This document shows, piece after piece, positions 22,100 to 32,829 of a stretch of DNA of 64,000 nt. The stretch lies in NCBI GenBank assembly GCA_032164245.1, contig JAVMKO010000005.1:46082193-46146192 (forward strand), written 5' to 3'. Within the stretch, counting starts at the first letter, position 1; each line of letters opens with the position of its first letter. A program made the translations under genes and the position numbers. The notes beneath the pieces were generated by a model. That model was not told the origin of the DNA and did not search any database. It was given only the letters and a program-made list of their open reading frames with translations. Source of the DNA: Sternotherus odoratus. Lineage: Eukaryota > Chordata > Testudines > Kinosternidae.

Positions 22100-22393
22100 G
22101 TTATGTCTTCACTACCCGCCAGATTGGCGGGTAGCAAGTGATCTTTTAGCGATCGATTTCTCACGTCTCGTTAAGACGCAAGAAATCGATCGCCTGTGGC
22201 ATCCCCGTTGACTCCGTAACTCCAGTTTGCTGCAAGGTGCAAGCTGGAGTCGACGGGGGAGCGCGCCGCCGACTGCCACCACCATGAGGATGGCAAGTAA
22301 GTCGGCTGAAGATACGCCGACTTTAGCTACGTTATTCATGTAGCAGAAGTTGCGTAACTTCAGTCAACCACCCTCCCCCAGTGAAGACCAGCC
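22100..22393. mobile_element. CpG-rich inverted-repeat element inside the hAT
   Basis: The segment is flanked by CTATG on both sides (22095-22099 and 22394-22398). Its ends, GTTATGTCTTCACTAC and CAGTGAAGACCAGCC, are partial inverted repeats with the shared GTCTTCACT motif. It is much richer in CpG than the AT-rich hAT around it (ATCGATCG, GTCGACGG, GCGCGCCGCCG). Removing it restores the surrounding element. Superfamily uncertain. Confidence 0.7.
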
Positions 22394-23066
22394 CTATGTC
22401 TCCTATTCTGTTTTACCTACATTCTGCCATATATTTCACATCGTAGCAGTCTCGGATGATGACCCAGCACATGTTCATTTTAAGAACATTTTCACAGCAG
22501 ATTTGATAAAATGCAAAGACGGTACCAATGTGAGATTCCTAAGGATAGATACAGCACTCAACCCAAGAATCTGAAGTGCCTTCTAAAATCTGAGAGGGAC
22601 GAGGTGTGGAGAATGCTTTCATATGTCTTAAAAGAGCAACACTCCAATGCGGAAACTACAGAACCCGAACCACCAAAAAAGAAAATCAACTTTCTGCTGG
22701 TAACATGTGACTCAGATGATGAAAATGAACATGCACTGGTCTGATCTGCTTTAGATCACTATTGAGCAGAACCCGTCATCAGCATGGATGCATGTCTTCT
22801 GGAATGATGGTTGAAGCATGAAGGCACATATGAATCTTTAGCACAAATATCTTGCAATGTCAGCTACAACAGTGCCATGTGAACACCAGTTCTCACTTTC
22901 AGGTGACATTGTAAACAAGAGTGCATTATCTCCTGCAAATTGTAACCGAACTTGTTTGTCTGAGCGATTGGCTGAAGTAGGACTGAGTGGACTTGTAGGT
23001 TCTAAAGTTTTACATGGTTTTGTTTTTGAATGCAGGGTTTTTTTGTATGTAATTCTACATTTCTAA
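22350..23066 (+). pseudogene. hAT transposase C-terminal remnant
   Basis: Three broken frames (22350-22574, 22511-22744, 22857-23066) together cover the C-terminal part of a hAT-type transposase. The middle frame has an acidic and basic stretch (EPEPPKKK, DSDDENEH). The last has the pattern of the hAT dimerisation domain: ATTVPCEHQFSLSGDIV followed by LSPAN and a CLSERLAE segment. Frameshifts and a stop between frames, and the loss of the N-terminal half including the zinc-finger and first catalytic regions, show it is dead. Family call is from motif pattern only. Confidence 0.7.
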
Positions 23067-23599
23067 GTTCAACTTTCATTATACAGAGATTGCACTACAG
23101 TACTTTGTATTAGGTGAATTGAAATATACTATTTCTTTTGTTTTCTACAGTGCAAATATTTTTAATAAAAATAAATATAAAGTGAGCACTGTACACTTTG
23201 TATTCTTCTGTATTGTTACTGAAATCAATATATCTGAAAATGTAGAAAACATCCAAAAATATTTAAATAAACGGTATTCTATCATTGTTTAACAGCGTGA
23301 CAAGTCTCAGCAGAGTTCCCCCTGCAGGAACTCAAGATTATGAAGATATTTGCATCCCTAATGCAAGATGGCTGGTTTAGTAGGAGGGAATAACCTGCCA
23401 CTGAGCTTCTCAGACTTTGATAGGGACCAGATTTAGAAAGTTGGGATGGTCCTGAATTTAGAATATCAAGTATCAGTCACTTTCTATTTGGTTTATACCA
23501 TGATGGCTATAGCTACACCGCAAACACTGTACACTGAGCTGTACAAACACTGTACTGAGCTAACTTGAATGTAGCTAGAAAGGTAACAATAGTGGTGTA

Positions 23600-24299
23600 A
23601 ACTGGCTGGGCAGCAGTTCTGCAGAAAAGGACCTAGGGATTACAGTGGATGAGAAGCTGGATATGAGTCGCCAGTGTGCCCTTCTTGCCAAGAAGGATAA
23701 CCGTATATTGGGCTGCATTAGTAGGAGCATTGCCAGCAGATTGAGGGAAGTGATTATTCCTCTCTATTCGGCACTGGTGAGGCCACACCTGGAGTATTGC
23801 ATCCAGTTTTGCTCCCCCCACTACAGAAGGAATGTGGACAAATTGGAGAGAGTCCAGTGAAGGGCAACGAAAATGATTAGAGGGCTGGGGCACATGACTT
23901 ATGAAGGCTGACTGAACTGGGTTTATTTAGTCTGCAGAAGAGTGAGGGGGGGATTTAATAGCAGCCTTCAACTACCTGAAGGGTGGTTCCAAAGCAGATG
24001 GAGCTACACCGTTCTCAGTGGTAGTAGATGACAGAACAAGGTCAGTCTCAAATTACAGTGGGGAAAGTCTAGGTTGGATATTAGGAAACACTATTTCACT
24101 AGAACAAGGTGAAGCACTGGAATGAGTTACCTTGGGAGGTGGTGGAATCTCCTTCCTCAGAGGTTTTTAAGGTCAGGCTTGACAAATCCCTGGCTGGGAT
24201 GATTTAGTTGGGAATTGGTCCTGTTTTGAGCAGGGGGTTGGACTAGATGACCTCCTGAAGTCCCTTCCAACACTGATATTCTATGAGTCTATGATTCTA
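23600..24299 (+). mobile_element. CR1 LINE, 3' 0.7 kb, with reverse-transcriptase end
   Basis: The copy begins near GCAGTTCTGCAGAAAAGGACC and ends with GATGACCTCCTGAAGTCCC and a tail of ATTCTATGAGTCTATGATTCT. The frame at 23645-23860 (71 residues) is the C-terminal part of CR1 ORF2: it has the [14 protein letters not shown] and CQ.. RR-type motifs of non-LTR reverse transcriptase ends ([13 protein letters not shown]). A stop after LERVQ interrupts the usual continuation (KGNENDxRG). The 3' end is the same sequence as the tails of the Cry SINEs at 39108 and 59830. Confidence 0.9.
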
Positions 24300-24402
24300 A
24301 ACAGCATGACCCGGGCTTCAGTGCAAGCTAGAGATCCCAGCATGACTCAGGGTACATAACTGCTCTCTTGCCTGCACTGTGATGTTTATGTTTCTACTAT
24401 CA
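24300..24402. other. Short unannotated spacer
   Basis: No feature is seen between the CR1 end and the next DNA transposon. Confidence 0.4.
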
Positions 24403-24804
24403 GGGTTGCCACCTCTGTAATATTTATAAACTGGACACTCCAGCAGGAGTGCTGGAACCCCCTTCTGCCACTTCCCTCTGAGAATACACCTGCGCCCCAC
24501 TCCTTCCCTCCAGCCCTCACCCCTGTCCCACCTCTTTCCCAGAGACCGCACCCCTGCCCTACCTACCCATTCACATCTCTTTCCCTCTCCCTCCGTCGGT
24601 CACTGCTTTTCCTCCTCCCTGCATGGGTCAGAGGAGACTTGCCTGCAGAGCCAGGGCTGGGGGCTGCAGCCACCCAGTTCAGGTAGGAGGTTGCCCTTGA
24701 TAAATAGGGGTTGGCGTGAGTGATGACTTGGCACCTCCCTGCCTCTAGTATCCAGACTTTGGGTGTCTGTTCAGATGGAAGACCAGACACATGGCCACCC
24801 TATT
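24403..24804. mobile_element. hAT-like element with GGGTTGCCACC end
   Basis: The left end CAGGGTTGCCACCTCTG and the right end ACATGGCCACCCTAT form inverted repeats over about 12 bases. The interior is C-rich with CCCCTGTCCCACC-type runs, like other non-autonomous hATs here. The flanks do not give a clean TSD, so borders are approximate. Confidence 0.55.
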
Positions 24805-24882
24805 ACTCATACTAGCTGAATTCAAGCTAGCTCAGGTACGGAAGTCTGGGCACAGAATGTTGAGTTACTTTCCATCCCCTTT

Positions 24883-24988
24883 AGTGTGAAAAATTGGGAT
24901 GGGGGGAAAGGGGTATAGTAGCCTATATAAGAAAAAGACCCCAAAATCTGGACTGTACCTATAAAATCGGGACATTTGCTCACCCTAG
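24883..24988. mobile_element. Fragment of a TAGGGTGACC-ended DNA transposon
   Basis: The right end AAATCGGGACATTTGCTCACCCTAG is the inverse of a TAGGGTGA-type end as at 62635. Inside, AAAAATTGGGATGGGGGG and CCTATATAAGAAAAAGACCCC are on the same strand. The left end is missing or altered. Confidence 0.55.
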
Positions 24989-25383
24989 TCCCCTTCTCAC
25001 AGTGCATAGCTTTGTGATGTCGAGACAACACTCCGGCACTGCATGCTACAGCAGACTGCCTATCGTGCAATCCAACAGCACAACTGTTAGGCTGGACAAA
25101 TGCTACAGATTCTGGCCTGTGCCATGTCCTGCTTTCAGGGTTGGTATCTTTGAAATAGGCACTGAACACATAAGACTCACGCCTGTGAAGCCTTGACTAT
25201 CTCCAGCAAGGTGCTAAGTGCCCTGGGGGCTCTGAACCTCACAGGAGGGCTCTGTACCTCAGAGTACACAGCAGTCGCCTCTGAAGAGTCTGACACAAAA
25301 CTATTTTAGTCATTTTAGAATCAGTATTTTAGCTGGGTTCTGGTGTGGTTGTAGTCTGTGTTAGGCACTTATCACAGAGTTCC
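24989..25383. other. Unannotated stretch before a solo LTR
   Basis: No gene or repeat border is supported. A 100-codon + frame (24894-25196) spans the transposon fragment and shows no domain. Confidence 0.45.
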
Positions 25384-25508
25384 TGTAGTGAGCGGAAGAT
25401 TACTGTGACGGCAATCGGTAGGGGGTGCAGTTATGCTTCTAAGTCATCTCCAGGGTAACGTATAATGAAGGTTATCAGCTTGGGAATGGCCTTGTGTTCC
25501 TGTTATCT

Positions 25509-25533
25509 CGTGTGTGTGTGTGTGTGTGTGTGT
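25509..25533 (+). repeat. (GT)n microsatellite
   Basis: About 12 GT units lie within the U3 of the solo LTR at 25384-25919. Confidence 0.95.
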
Positions 25534-25631
25534 CTGAGAAGAGCTTCTCAGCTGTGTGAGCTGTTTACTTGGTCTGTGTGAAACTCGGCTTGTGTGAAAC
25601 TAAACAGGTAAACGGAGGCAGGATTGCATAA

Positions 25632-25690
25632 CAAGTGCAGAACAGCATGTAACCAATAAGTGCTGGACAGCATGTAATCAACCAACAGGT
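25632..25690 (+). repeat. Direct repeat in LTR U3, possible enhancer
   Basis: Two copies of an approximately 28-base unit (ACAGCATGTAACCAATAAGT and ACAGCATGTAATCAACCAAC) lie about 45-100 bases upstream of the TATA-like box of this LTR. The first contains a CCAAT box. Placement matches LTR enhancers; function is inferred. Confidence 0.6.
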
Positions 25691-25924
25691 GCTTGCCTGC
25701 TTGCTATTCATGAGATATGTGTATGTGTGGGTGTATTTAAGCCCACGTTTGTGTTCCTCCCGTGGGCTTCTTCCCTGGGCATTGCTCCGATGTGCCAGGT
25801 CCCCAATTCTGCGGTCGCGCTGAGAGGGGCCCCCAGCGCCAAAGGACCGGGACCTTCAATAAACTCACCACTTTTCATCTAGCCACAGTGTGTGAGCCTC
25901 ATTAAGGTACCCTGCAACAGTTCC

Positions 25925-28900
25925 CAAGCCCCTTGAAACTCAATGCGCCCTAAACTTTGGTGTTACAAATCCAGATCTGGACCCCAATGTGAACTGTGCA
26001 GATTAGGTACGCTTCTGGGCACCCATTCTAAAGTATGTTGACAAACAGGCTTTGCATTACAAAAACCCCACAAAGCTCACACCATATAGAAGAAAATGTG
26101 TTTAACAGAAAGCAAAGAACATTCATATCTATTTTGTCGCCCACAGGAGTTCTGACTCACTGTCACTTCTTTACTGCATAAATGAATCCAGCATGTCAAA
26201 ACTGCACTGTCAGGATGGCTGCAGTGTCCCTTGTGACAGCACGAAAAAAGCTGTCATTTGCCGTGCTCTTCCTGTGAGCAAAGAGCATTCCCAAGCTCTG
26301 ATGTGTTACACGCCTAACACTCCTTCTCTGTAAAATGTCAGGACTGTGTGTGTAAGGGTGGTGTGGGGCTGTATGTTTACGCCCACTACAGTTTGTCACT
26401 GGGAGGCTGGGAGTACATGTCCCTCTTCTTCTCAAGTGACATTACCTCCGGCATGAAATAGTGAAAATTTGATTTGCAGTTTAAAATGAAATGAAACATT
26501 CTTCCTGACTCTGTCAGGCTGACTTTCCAATGCCCTTCAACTGAGGCGCCAGCAGCACCGCTGAAAGGTCTTACAACAAACATGCCTTTGGAAAAAATGA
26601 CCTAAACCATGCAAAGAACAGAGGATCCTGAGAGGAAGAAAGTGATAAAGGAACAGGAATTTGTTCCCCCTCTAACCTGCTGTGGATTGTGATTCTAGCA
26701 ACCAATGTTTTCCAACACCATGGGTGGGAGGAGGTAAAGGGACATTGTTTATAGTATATACACAGAGGCTGTAACAGTAGCCAGACAAGGAGAATAACTT
26801 TTGTACAAGAACGGAAGAGTGAAGGGAAATGGTGCAGTGAGGACTCTTACAGGAAGAGAGACCATATGATGGTAGCATACAACTTTTCCTACAGAAAAAG
26901 CCAGGGATGTATGAAATAACAGAGTATCATGAATAGTAACCATCTCATGTGATCTGTGGGTCTGTTGCTAACCAGACACCAAGAAAAAACTGCAGTTCTC
27001 ATTCCTAATTTGCACTTCATTGGCAAAAAGATCAAAGCTTTGCAAACATTGAGTCAGCCTCATATCACCCTTAACAGTGTACTGGCCATTATTTTCAACA
27101 ACATCCAGGAATTTTGGATGCTTCCATCTTTGGGTGCCCAATTTAAGACATCAGACGAGGTTTCTCAGCACTTTCCCTTTAAAGGCAGCTCAAGCTAGGC
27201 ACCCAAAATTACAAGGTGTGCTTGAAAAGCTTGCTCATGCTCCCTGGTAGGCATCTGAATAAATGGAAATGCACAGAGAGCTTCAGGCCAATATTGTTTA
27301 AACTTGGGTGGCCACATATTGATTTTTCAAGGCGTCAAGCACCTGCAGCTCCCATGGCGAAAGTTACAATTGTATAGAATGGCTCAAAAACCTACAGAAA
27401 GGCTGCTATGAAATCCAATAGGGTTTCAGAAAAACATGGAGCTCTCTTGATTTTGTGCCCATTGGATTCTACAGAAATCATCCAAACATGATATTCTGAA
27501 AGTGAAGTCAGCTATTTATGGATTTAGGTGCCTCACTTTTGGCCTACAAATTTGATAATGTATTGGGAAGTGACTTGCCCAAAGTCAGGGACAGCACCAA
27601 AGATCAGAACCCAGAACTCTCAACTGCTAGTCCCACACATTACCCACAATAGCCAGCTTTCCCCACTAGTCTTCAGCTTGGCTAGCTGAGTCCAGCTCTC
27701 TCATTTGTCCATTTTTAGACACTGATAATTAAAATACTAATTATAGACTCTGTAGATATTTCATTAAGCTTCTTAACACAGTCAAAACATCCGTGCCATC
27801 ATCTGATGTTATCAAAATAACAGCTATGACAGGTGCAGACATCAAGTTGCGGTACTGTTTTTCGAGCAAGAGTGGGGCACAAATTTTACCACCCTCAAAA
27901 AAACAAAACAAAGCCCAAAAGTTTAAGCAGATGTGCTAAACATTCCAAAGAAACACATCTGCCCCCTTAACTTCTGTCACACTATTTCCAACTGATTTTT
28001 GTGCTGCAACTAGCGGCATTTCATAGCTGCAGAGAAGATAAATGTCTCATTACCAAAAATAAATCCATCCGTTATGGATGACAGAGAGAGAGAGGCACAA
28101 CACTACCTATTATGGTAGTAAGCAACAGATTTCACTCCCTCTGCTACTGCCCATTAATTAACAATCTGACAGGGGTTTTCAAAAAAAAAAAAAAATCTGA
28201 GCTCCTTTGCTCCCCTCTTTAATTTCTTCATAATGCTTTGTATATATAAACATGTCGGGCCAGGAAAGAAGCAGGACACCACATCTAACACAGTGAAGAA
28301 CTTGTTTGCTATTCAAATCCAAATTACGCGGTGAAGAAGCAAAAATGTCATCAAAAGGAGAAAAATGCAAGAAATTTACACAATGTAACAAGCATGCATA
28401 TCATTCCCAGCCTAGTCCCTGCTTCAACCAGCTTAACCACCACATTTGTCTGCATCCCCATCCCACATAGCCCTCTCTGTTGGCATGGACCCAGACCCGA
28501 ATTATATTCATCAACCTCCATGAAGCTGCTTCACTTTGTGCAACGGCATCCTTTCCCTGAATGCTAGACACATGACTTTAATGGGAAAAGCTTTAGCTTT
28601 GATAGTGTGATTTCCATAGTATGGAGCCATGAACCTCCCCTCCTCCCCCAACTTTTTTTTCTGTATATACTGCATTACATTTCTAAAAGTGGCCATTTTG
28701 TTCTCACACTTGCTGATGCCTGTATAGATCTCTCTCTCACACATTGCTCTCTCCTGAGACTTTACTTTTATTCTCTTTCTTATTGTTTGCTTTCATTTAA
28801 AAAAAAACAACACAGGTGTAGAGGTTCAGAAAGAGAAACATCACTGAGCAATTTGTCACTAATACTCTGCCTAAGAGTCCAAAGGAAGTGCGGGAAACCT

Positions 28901-30228
28901 CATATAATATAGACAATATATAAATGGAGAAACTGAGGCACAAGGAAGGTAATTGGTTTTTCTCAGGGTCATATGGAAAGTATATGGAATAAAGATGTGT
29001 GGAGAATGGTTTTCTTGTCCCATGAAAATTTTCAAGATTTCAAAAAAAAAACTTCAAAAATTCATGAAAAACCCCAGAATAGTTATCAAGCCAGTGGTTA
29101 GGGCACTCTAATGCAGAGCAGGGTCTTGAACTTGGGTCTCCCACATCCCAAAAGAATACCCGAGTTATCAGAACCTTGGGTAGGTATAGCACGCTGTGAG
29201 TGTCGGGTTTCTAACCAGAAATTCCATCCTGGGCCTGAGAAACCTTCCCTAGTGAAAATTTAATCAAAACAGATGCATTCCTGCAAAAAGTTTCTGTTTC
29301 AACTAACTGGCATTTTCTGGTTATAAACTTTTTGTTAAAAAACTCCCAACCAGCTGTGACATGGAATCCCATCATCCTGAAATCCAGCTTTCCTCAGTGC
29401 CCTTTTTTAATCTTGAAGAGACAGGCAAGGACATCTTAAGTGGGCAGGAGAAACTATTTGCTCAGAGCTAGATTACAGCAAGGGTAGAGACTGTACTTCA
29501 GTGTAGCTACTTAAAACAGTGTTGGCAATTCCTACCCATGGGAGCATCTTTACTTTATGTAGATAAATGTCTTTGCTTCTGCAGTTCTGCTTAGCACATT
29601 TAAGAACTGAGAAGAGCTGAGGGAAGTACCGTACATAACAGGTAATGTGAACTTCATAGACTTTTGGTTTGAGGAATTGATTTTCAAGCAAATTTAGACT
29701 CCATTTTTAAAGGAAAAAATTGTTTCAGTTTTTACAAAATTGCTTACCTTGAACTAGATCAAAAATGGTTCCTCCTGAAGGTGCACTGAGCTCTCCAGAA
29801 AGGATGAGCAGAACCCACTATCCCCCTCAAATGATTTTCAATGCTTTAGAAATTATCCATTTAATCTCAGATCTTCAAAGGCCTCTTAGGGATTTACACA
29901 CAGCTACCATTAATATTAATGATAATTGTGGATCTAAATCCCCTAGGTGACTATTTGAAAATTTCAGTCTCAAGGTCTTGAATCTGTACATCTACTTAAA
30001 GCTACTCTGAAAAGTCACTCTGTCACTAAGAGCTTCCTAGAAGTGTTCCTGTTCTGTTCTTTCAATAAGAACATGCATAAATTCTTGTTAATCTTTAACT
30101 CCATGTTTTTTCTTTATTACATAGAAGTCCCTCCTGCCACACAAAGAAAGAGTAGTCAGAGCTTAGCACAATGGACTGTTACTCCCCTTAAAAAAAACAA
30201 AGAGGAAAATGTGAGCATTATTTTAGAG
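25925..30228. other. 4.3 kb AT-rich stretch with no recent insertions
   Basis: I see no gene, RNA or recent transposon here. Weak MIR-like pieces occur at about 27545-27660 (AAGTGACTTGCCCAAAGTCAGGGA, CAGAACCCAGAACTCTCAACT) and about 28925-28980 (GAGAAACTGAGGCACAAGG). Open frames up to about 100 codons (28607-28912) are low-complexity or random. It is the longest quiet stretch in the window. Confidence 0.5.
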
Positions 30229-31473
30229 CAGAAAACCCCAAACTGTGGGGCATACCCCTTGTAAGAGAGTACCCTTCCCCCACTCTAAACTCTAGGGTAA
30301 AAGTGTGGGGGTCTCTTATATGCAAGACCAAATAACTTTAAGCTACTTTCTCAGCCTAAGTTAAATCTTTTCCCCCCAAACCCAAACTCCTCCAGTTGGG
30401 GATTGAGACCTGCTGCCACCATCAATGTGATTATTCCAAAAACCATGGAGTGGGGCACATTGAAACCCCCGATGACTAACACCCCCCCTCCCTACCTGGG
30501 AGATTGAGAACACAGAGACTCCGCTCCACACCGCTCCTCGTTGCTACCTAGGAGAGAGATTCAAGCACACAGACCCTCACTAACCATGAGCTGCCCGATC
30601 CAAAGATAGGATCCCTTCACTAGAATTACCAGACAATTCTTATAACAAAAAAAAAAGTTTATTAAAGAGAAGAAAAAAAAAAAGCATACAACTTATACAG
30701 TCTTCACAGATACTTCATTTTCTAGCCTTAACCCCTCTCTTGAGATTTCTCCCCCTGATGAGATTAAGGACACCACAGATCAGTTACAAGTTTATACAAT
30801 CAACAATTCTACTTACTGTTAGTCTAATTTAGAATTTATTCAAAGAGATGAATAGGAAGGAGATTACATGCTCCCAGAGCTGGGAGAGAAGCGAAGAGAT
30901 GCAGATGGTTGAGTGCCGAGACCAAAGTGAAACTAAAAAACTCCCCCTCCCATAGGAATGCTAGCTTGACGTCACCACCTCTCCTGTTCAGGTTAACTCC
31001 TTGCAGGTAAAACAGTAAGTCTAAGGCTCTTCATACTTATGACACCCCTCTAGGGAGACTTAGGGGGACATTCAAGGGAGCGATGAGCCCAACCCCTATG
31101 GGGGGGAAGGGCAGGGAGGCAGTGCCACCCAACCTTATCCTGTCCACAGCTCTCCTCCGTCCCCACCCCCAACCATGGCCTGTCCCCAGCCTTGGCGCAG
31201 CTCTGCATCTGGCTGGAAGCCGGCTGCCGGCCCCCACCATGTACCAGCTGTCACTCCGGTCCCATCCTGTCTCAGCCTCTGCCCATGGCCCTGCTCCTGG
31301 CCCCAGTAAACCGCGCCCCAGCTGTGGCCCCAGCCTCGGACCTTTGCCCCTGTCTGCATCCCCCTCCCCAGCCCTGACCCTCAGCTCAACTCCTGGGCTC
31401 TGGCTCTGGGGGTGAGGGGAGGTGCAGACAGATGTAAGGGGGGACACAACCCTCAAAAGTTTGGGGACCTCTG
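30229..31473. mobile_element. hAT element split by a solo LTR
   Basis: The left end CAGAAAACCCCAAACTGTGG and right end AAAAGTTTGGGGACCTCTG are inverted repeats. The flanks TTTTAGAG (30221-30228) and CTTTAGGG (31474-31481) agree at six of eight bases and have the central TA common to hAT TSDs here. The interior (31050-31440) is GC-rich with CCCAGCC/GGCC-type runs and no transposase; overlapping frames on both strands (31037-31555 minus, 172 codons) are by-products of that composition. An antisense LTR with its own TSD sits at 30260-31044. Confidence 0.8.
30260..31044 (-). mobile_element. Solo LTR, 785 bp, antisense, inserted in a hAT
   Basis: The + strand reads TGTAAGAGAGTACCC at the left and CATACTTATGACA at the right. 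A perfect 5-bp TSD, CCCCT, lies at 30255-30259 and 31045-31049. On the minus strand an AATAAA signal lies at about 30657-30663, which favours antisense reading. Removing the LTR and one TSD rejoins the hAT (GGGGCATACCCCT + CTAGGGAGAC). No internal region is present, so this is a solo LTR younger than the hAT. Confidence 0.85.
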
Positions 31474-31796
31474 CTTTAGGGAAAGCCAATATGACAACAG
31501 AAAATCCACGACAAGGGGGAAGTGAAAAGACAGGAGTTAAACAATTTCTGTACAATATGCATTATGAAAACACCTATGCTAATGAGACAACACTTCACAC
31601 AAGCATAAAATGACAAGAAGGCAATATCATTTGGCACATAAAAGTTACCAAATTTCTCCATCGCCTTCAGAGAGCAACCATAGTGGCTTGGCTAGCTAGG
31701 AATTTAACCTGAAAAGTAACCTTTCCCCTGAAAGTACAGAATGCTACACCAACACTATCATGTTAATCCTGACTAGTTTTACAATTTTGTGTGCAG

Positions 31797-32320
31797 TGTT
31801 GTAGCCATGTTGACCCCAGGTTATGAGAGACATGGGTGCTAACTCTGTGGGTGCTCCAAGCTGTAGAATCCACAGGGGAAAAAAATGGTGGGTGCTTAGC
31901 ACCCACGAGCAGGTCCCCTACCAGAGCCTTACCCCCCCCCCCCCGTGCCTCCTGCCTCCCAGCAGGCCCCACCAATCAGTGCCTCCCCCTCCCTCCCAGT
32001 GTCTAGTGTCCCGGATCAGCTTTTTTGCATCAGAAGATGCTGGGGACAAGCAAGGGCATGCTATGGGGATGGGGAAGGGCGGGAGTAGGAAGAAGGGTGA
32101 GGGTGGGGTGGAGTGGGGGTGGGGCCTGGGCAGAGCTGGGGGGAGCACATACCCCCTCCCCCCAGCAGATTAGAAACTCCGCACCTATGATCAGAGAGAC
32201 AAGCTTGCATATTTACACAGAGCTCCAATCCTGAGGAGCAGCTCTGTGCAGCTCCAAAGCTTGTCTCTCTCACCAAGGAAAGATGTTCCAATAGAAGATA
32301 TTACCTCACCCACCATGTTT
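31797..32320. repeat. Foldback 'GTAGCC' repeat, split by a MITE
   Basis: The left part (31797-31830, GTTGTAGCCATGTTGACCCC) and right part (32190-32320) belong to one dispersed repeat. The right part is a hairpin: GAGAGACAAGCTTGCATATT...CACAGAGCTCC (about 32196-32228) is answered by CAGCTCTGTG...AAGCTTGTCTCTCTC (about 32241-32275). Beyond it the copy continues inverted, ending ACCTCACCCACCATG. A 359-bp transposon interrupts it at 31831-32189. The same family occurs at 4561-4660; related foldbacks are at 47070 and 63131. Confidence 0.6.
31831..32189. mobile_element. 359-bp hAT-like MITE
   Basis: The ends CATGGGTGCTAAC and CTCCGCACCTATG are inverted repeats with two or three changes. The flanks ATGAGAGA (31823-31830) and ATCAGAGA (32190-32197) form an 8-bp TSD with one change. 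The interior is C-rich on the left and G-rich on the right (CCCCCTCCCTCCC; GGGTGGGGTGGAGTGGGGG). It has no transposase. Confidence 0.8.
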
Positions 32321-32682
32321 CTCCAGGTTTTACAATCATTAGCTGGAGAACATCTGTTCATAGCTAACCATCCAAGAAGAAGGAAATTAACCAAAGCTTA
32401 TGAAGCATTCCAGCATGGCTTGCAAAGTATGACTATTCTGGTTAACAATACTAGAAAGGATGTAAATCAACACAGAGATGTTAAGAATAAATCTCCCTAT
32501 CATTATTTCCCAGTCCTCCTCCCCTACCCTGCCCCCCCCCTCCCATCTTTCTTCTTAGCTGATAAAGTTAGTGCAAATCTTCCAGCAAAGAATCATAGTG
32601 AAGATGGAATAAATGTATTAGGTCAACTACTCTACCCAAGAAGAACATTTTCTAGGGCTTCTTTTAGTACCCAGTGATGAAG
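32321..32682. other. Unannotated stretch
   Basis: A 143-codon open frame on the + strand (32246-32677) covers this region but starts within the foldback repeat and shows no recognised domain; I do not call it a gene. Confidence 0.4.
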
Positions 32683-32825
32683 CAGGGTTCTCAAACTGTG
32701 GGTCAAGACCACAAAATGGGTTGTGATGCCACTTTAATGGGGTCTTTAGATTTGCTGGGACCTGGGACTGAAGCCGATGCCTGAGCCGCACCGCTCAAGG
32801 TGTTGGGGCTCAGGTTTCTTGATAG
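32683..32825. mobile_element. Left end fragment of a hAT element
   Basis: The start CAGGGTTCTCAAACTGTGGG matches the CAGxGGTTCTCAAAC end used by several hATs here (42415, 59961). The right end is missing, and the sequence changes after about 32825. Confidence 0.5.
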
Positions 32826-32829
32826 GCAA

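Larger units (their letters stand above)
21221..23298 (+). mobile_element. Decayed hAT transposon with long inverted-repeat arms
   Basis: The element starts TAGGGCTGTCAA at 21221 and is cut off near 23298. Its left arm (21283-22040, minus a 200-bp later insert) is the inverse of its right arm (22775-23298), so about 520-560 bases can pair. The centre and right arm carry transposase remnants in at least three frames (22350-23066). Two younger elements lie inside: a TA-flanked one at 21359-21558 and a CpG-rich one at 22100-22393. The right terminal repeat is truncated, so no TSD can be read. Confidence 0.8.
25384..25919 (+). mobile_element. Solo LTR, 536 bp, sense, perfect TSD
   Basis: The element starts TGTAGTGAGCGGAAG and ends CCCTGCAACA, and is flanked by GTTCC on both sides (25379-25383 and 25920-25924). 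A TATA-like box (GTATTTAAGCCC) lies near 25732 and an AATAAA signal at 25858-25863, so U3, R and U5 can all be placed. The U3 holds a (GT)n run at 25509-25533 and a direct repeat of about 28 bases (CAGCATGTAACCAATAA, CAGCATGTAATCAACCAA). No internal retroviral sequence is attached. The short LTR with TATA and AATAAA fits an endogenous retrovirus. Confidence 0.9.

Noticed and set aside
31037..31555. 172-codon minus-strand frame
   Set aside because: It covers the GC-rich interior and the right end of the hAT at 30229-31473 and continues past its TSD; not a gene.
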